Part shown: in pieces, positions 63,912-64,000 of the stretch
How the letters are laid out: every line of letters begins with the position of its first letter
Numbering within the stretch: the stretch's first letter is position 1
Source of the DNA: Acanthosoma haemorrhoidale
Lineage: Eukaryota; Arthropoda; Insecta; Hemiptera; Acanthosomatidae
NCBI GenBank assembly: GCA_930367205.1
Contig: OV884014.1
Location: 77,293,104 to 77,357,103 of the forward strand
Length of the DNA stretch: 64,000 nt
Reading direction: 5' to 3'
The notes under the pieces: model-generated
Told to the model about the DNA's origin: nothing
Database searches by the model: none
What the model saw: only the letters and a program-made list of their open reading frames with translations
Program-made: the position numbers and the translations under genes

Positions 63912-64000
63912 ATATTGTAAAGCTATTTTTAAGAAGTGATCTGAAAGAAGTATTATTTTATTGAATAAAAAAATAATTAAATAATATAAAATAAATTATA

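Overview
This is a eukaryotic, intron-rich, AT-rich nuclear window, almost certainly from an insect or other arthropod. The case rests on GT-AG introns, a rabaptin-5 homologue ending in a FYVE-like zinc finger (the invertebrate form), and a mixed load of mariner, Gypsy, LINE and Penelope-like relics. The order cannot be fixed from the sequence alone. No bacterial operon, CRISPR array or intact tRNA/rRNA gene is visible.

Three host genes were rebuilt exon by exon, and every junction agrees in phase. (1) Plus strand, 1807-6546: seven exons (393 codons plus stop) of an F-box-only protein of the FBXO33/FBXO39 type. The N-terminal F-box exon is not seen. (2) Minus strand, 29310-8711: 22 coding exons giving 1209 codons plus stop of TTC21B/IFT139, a TPR protein of the retrograde intraflagellar-transport complex A. 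(3) Plus strand, 33209/33221-60138: 16 exons giving about 660 residues of rabaptin-5 (RABEP1-like), a coiled-coil Rab5 effector. Genes 1 and 2 converge, with about 2.2 kb between their stops. Genes 2 and 3 diverge from a 3.9 kb region with no recognised element.

The introns hold the accessory DNA. TTC21B introns carry a Penelope-like GIY-YIG relic, an LTR-element remnant, a decayed Gypsy gag-protease, a LINE relic, a small hairpin element, a partial duplicate of one of its own exons and an unexplained coding-like ORF. The rabaptin introns carry a dead mariner, a nearly whole young Gypsy element (42877-47782; 184-bp LTRs differing at one base), two LINE relics, tRNA-like SINE heads, and two copies of a roughly 750-bp repeat, one of them nested in another repeat. 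Downstream of rabaptin (60.3-63.9 kb) is a decayed LTR-like composite containing a U2-snRNA-like sequence.

I found no clearly new gene system. The items most worth a second look are the U2-like sequence with an altered 5' part but a pairable stem II, the two reading-frame breaks in an otherwise young Gypsy copy, the partial exon duplication in TTC21B, the ribozyme-like motifs, and the orphan ORF at 20.8-21.0 kb. Coordinates of decayed elements are approximate.
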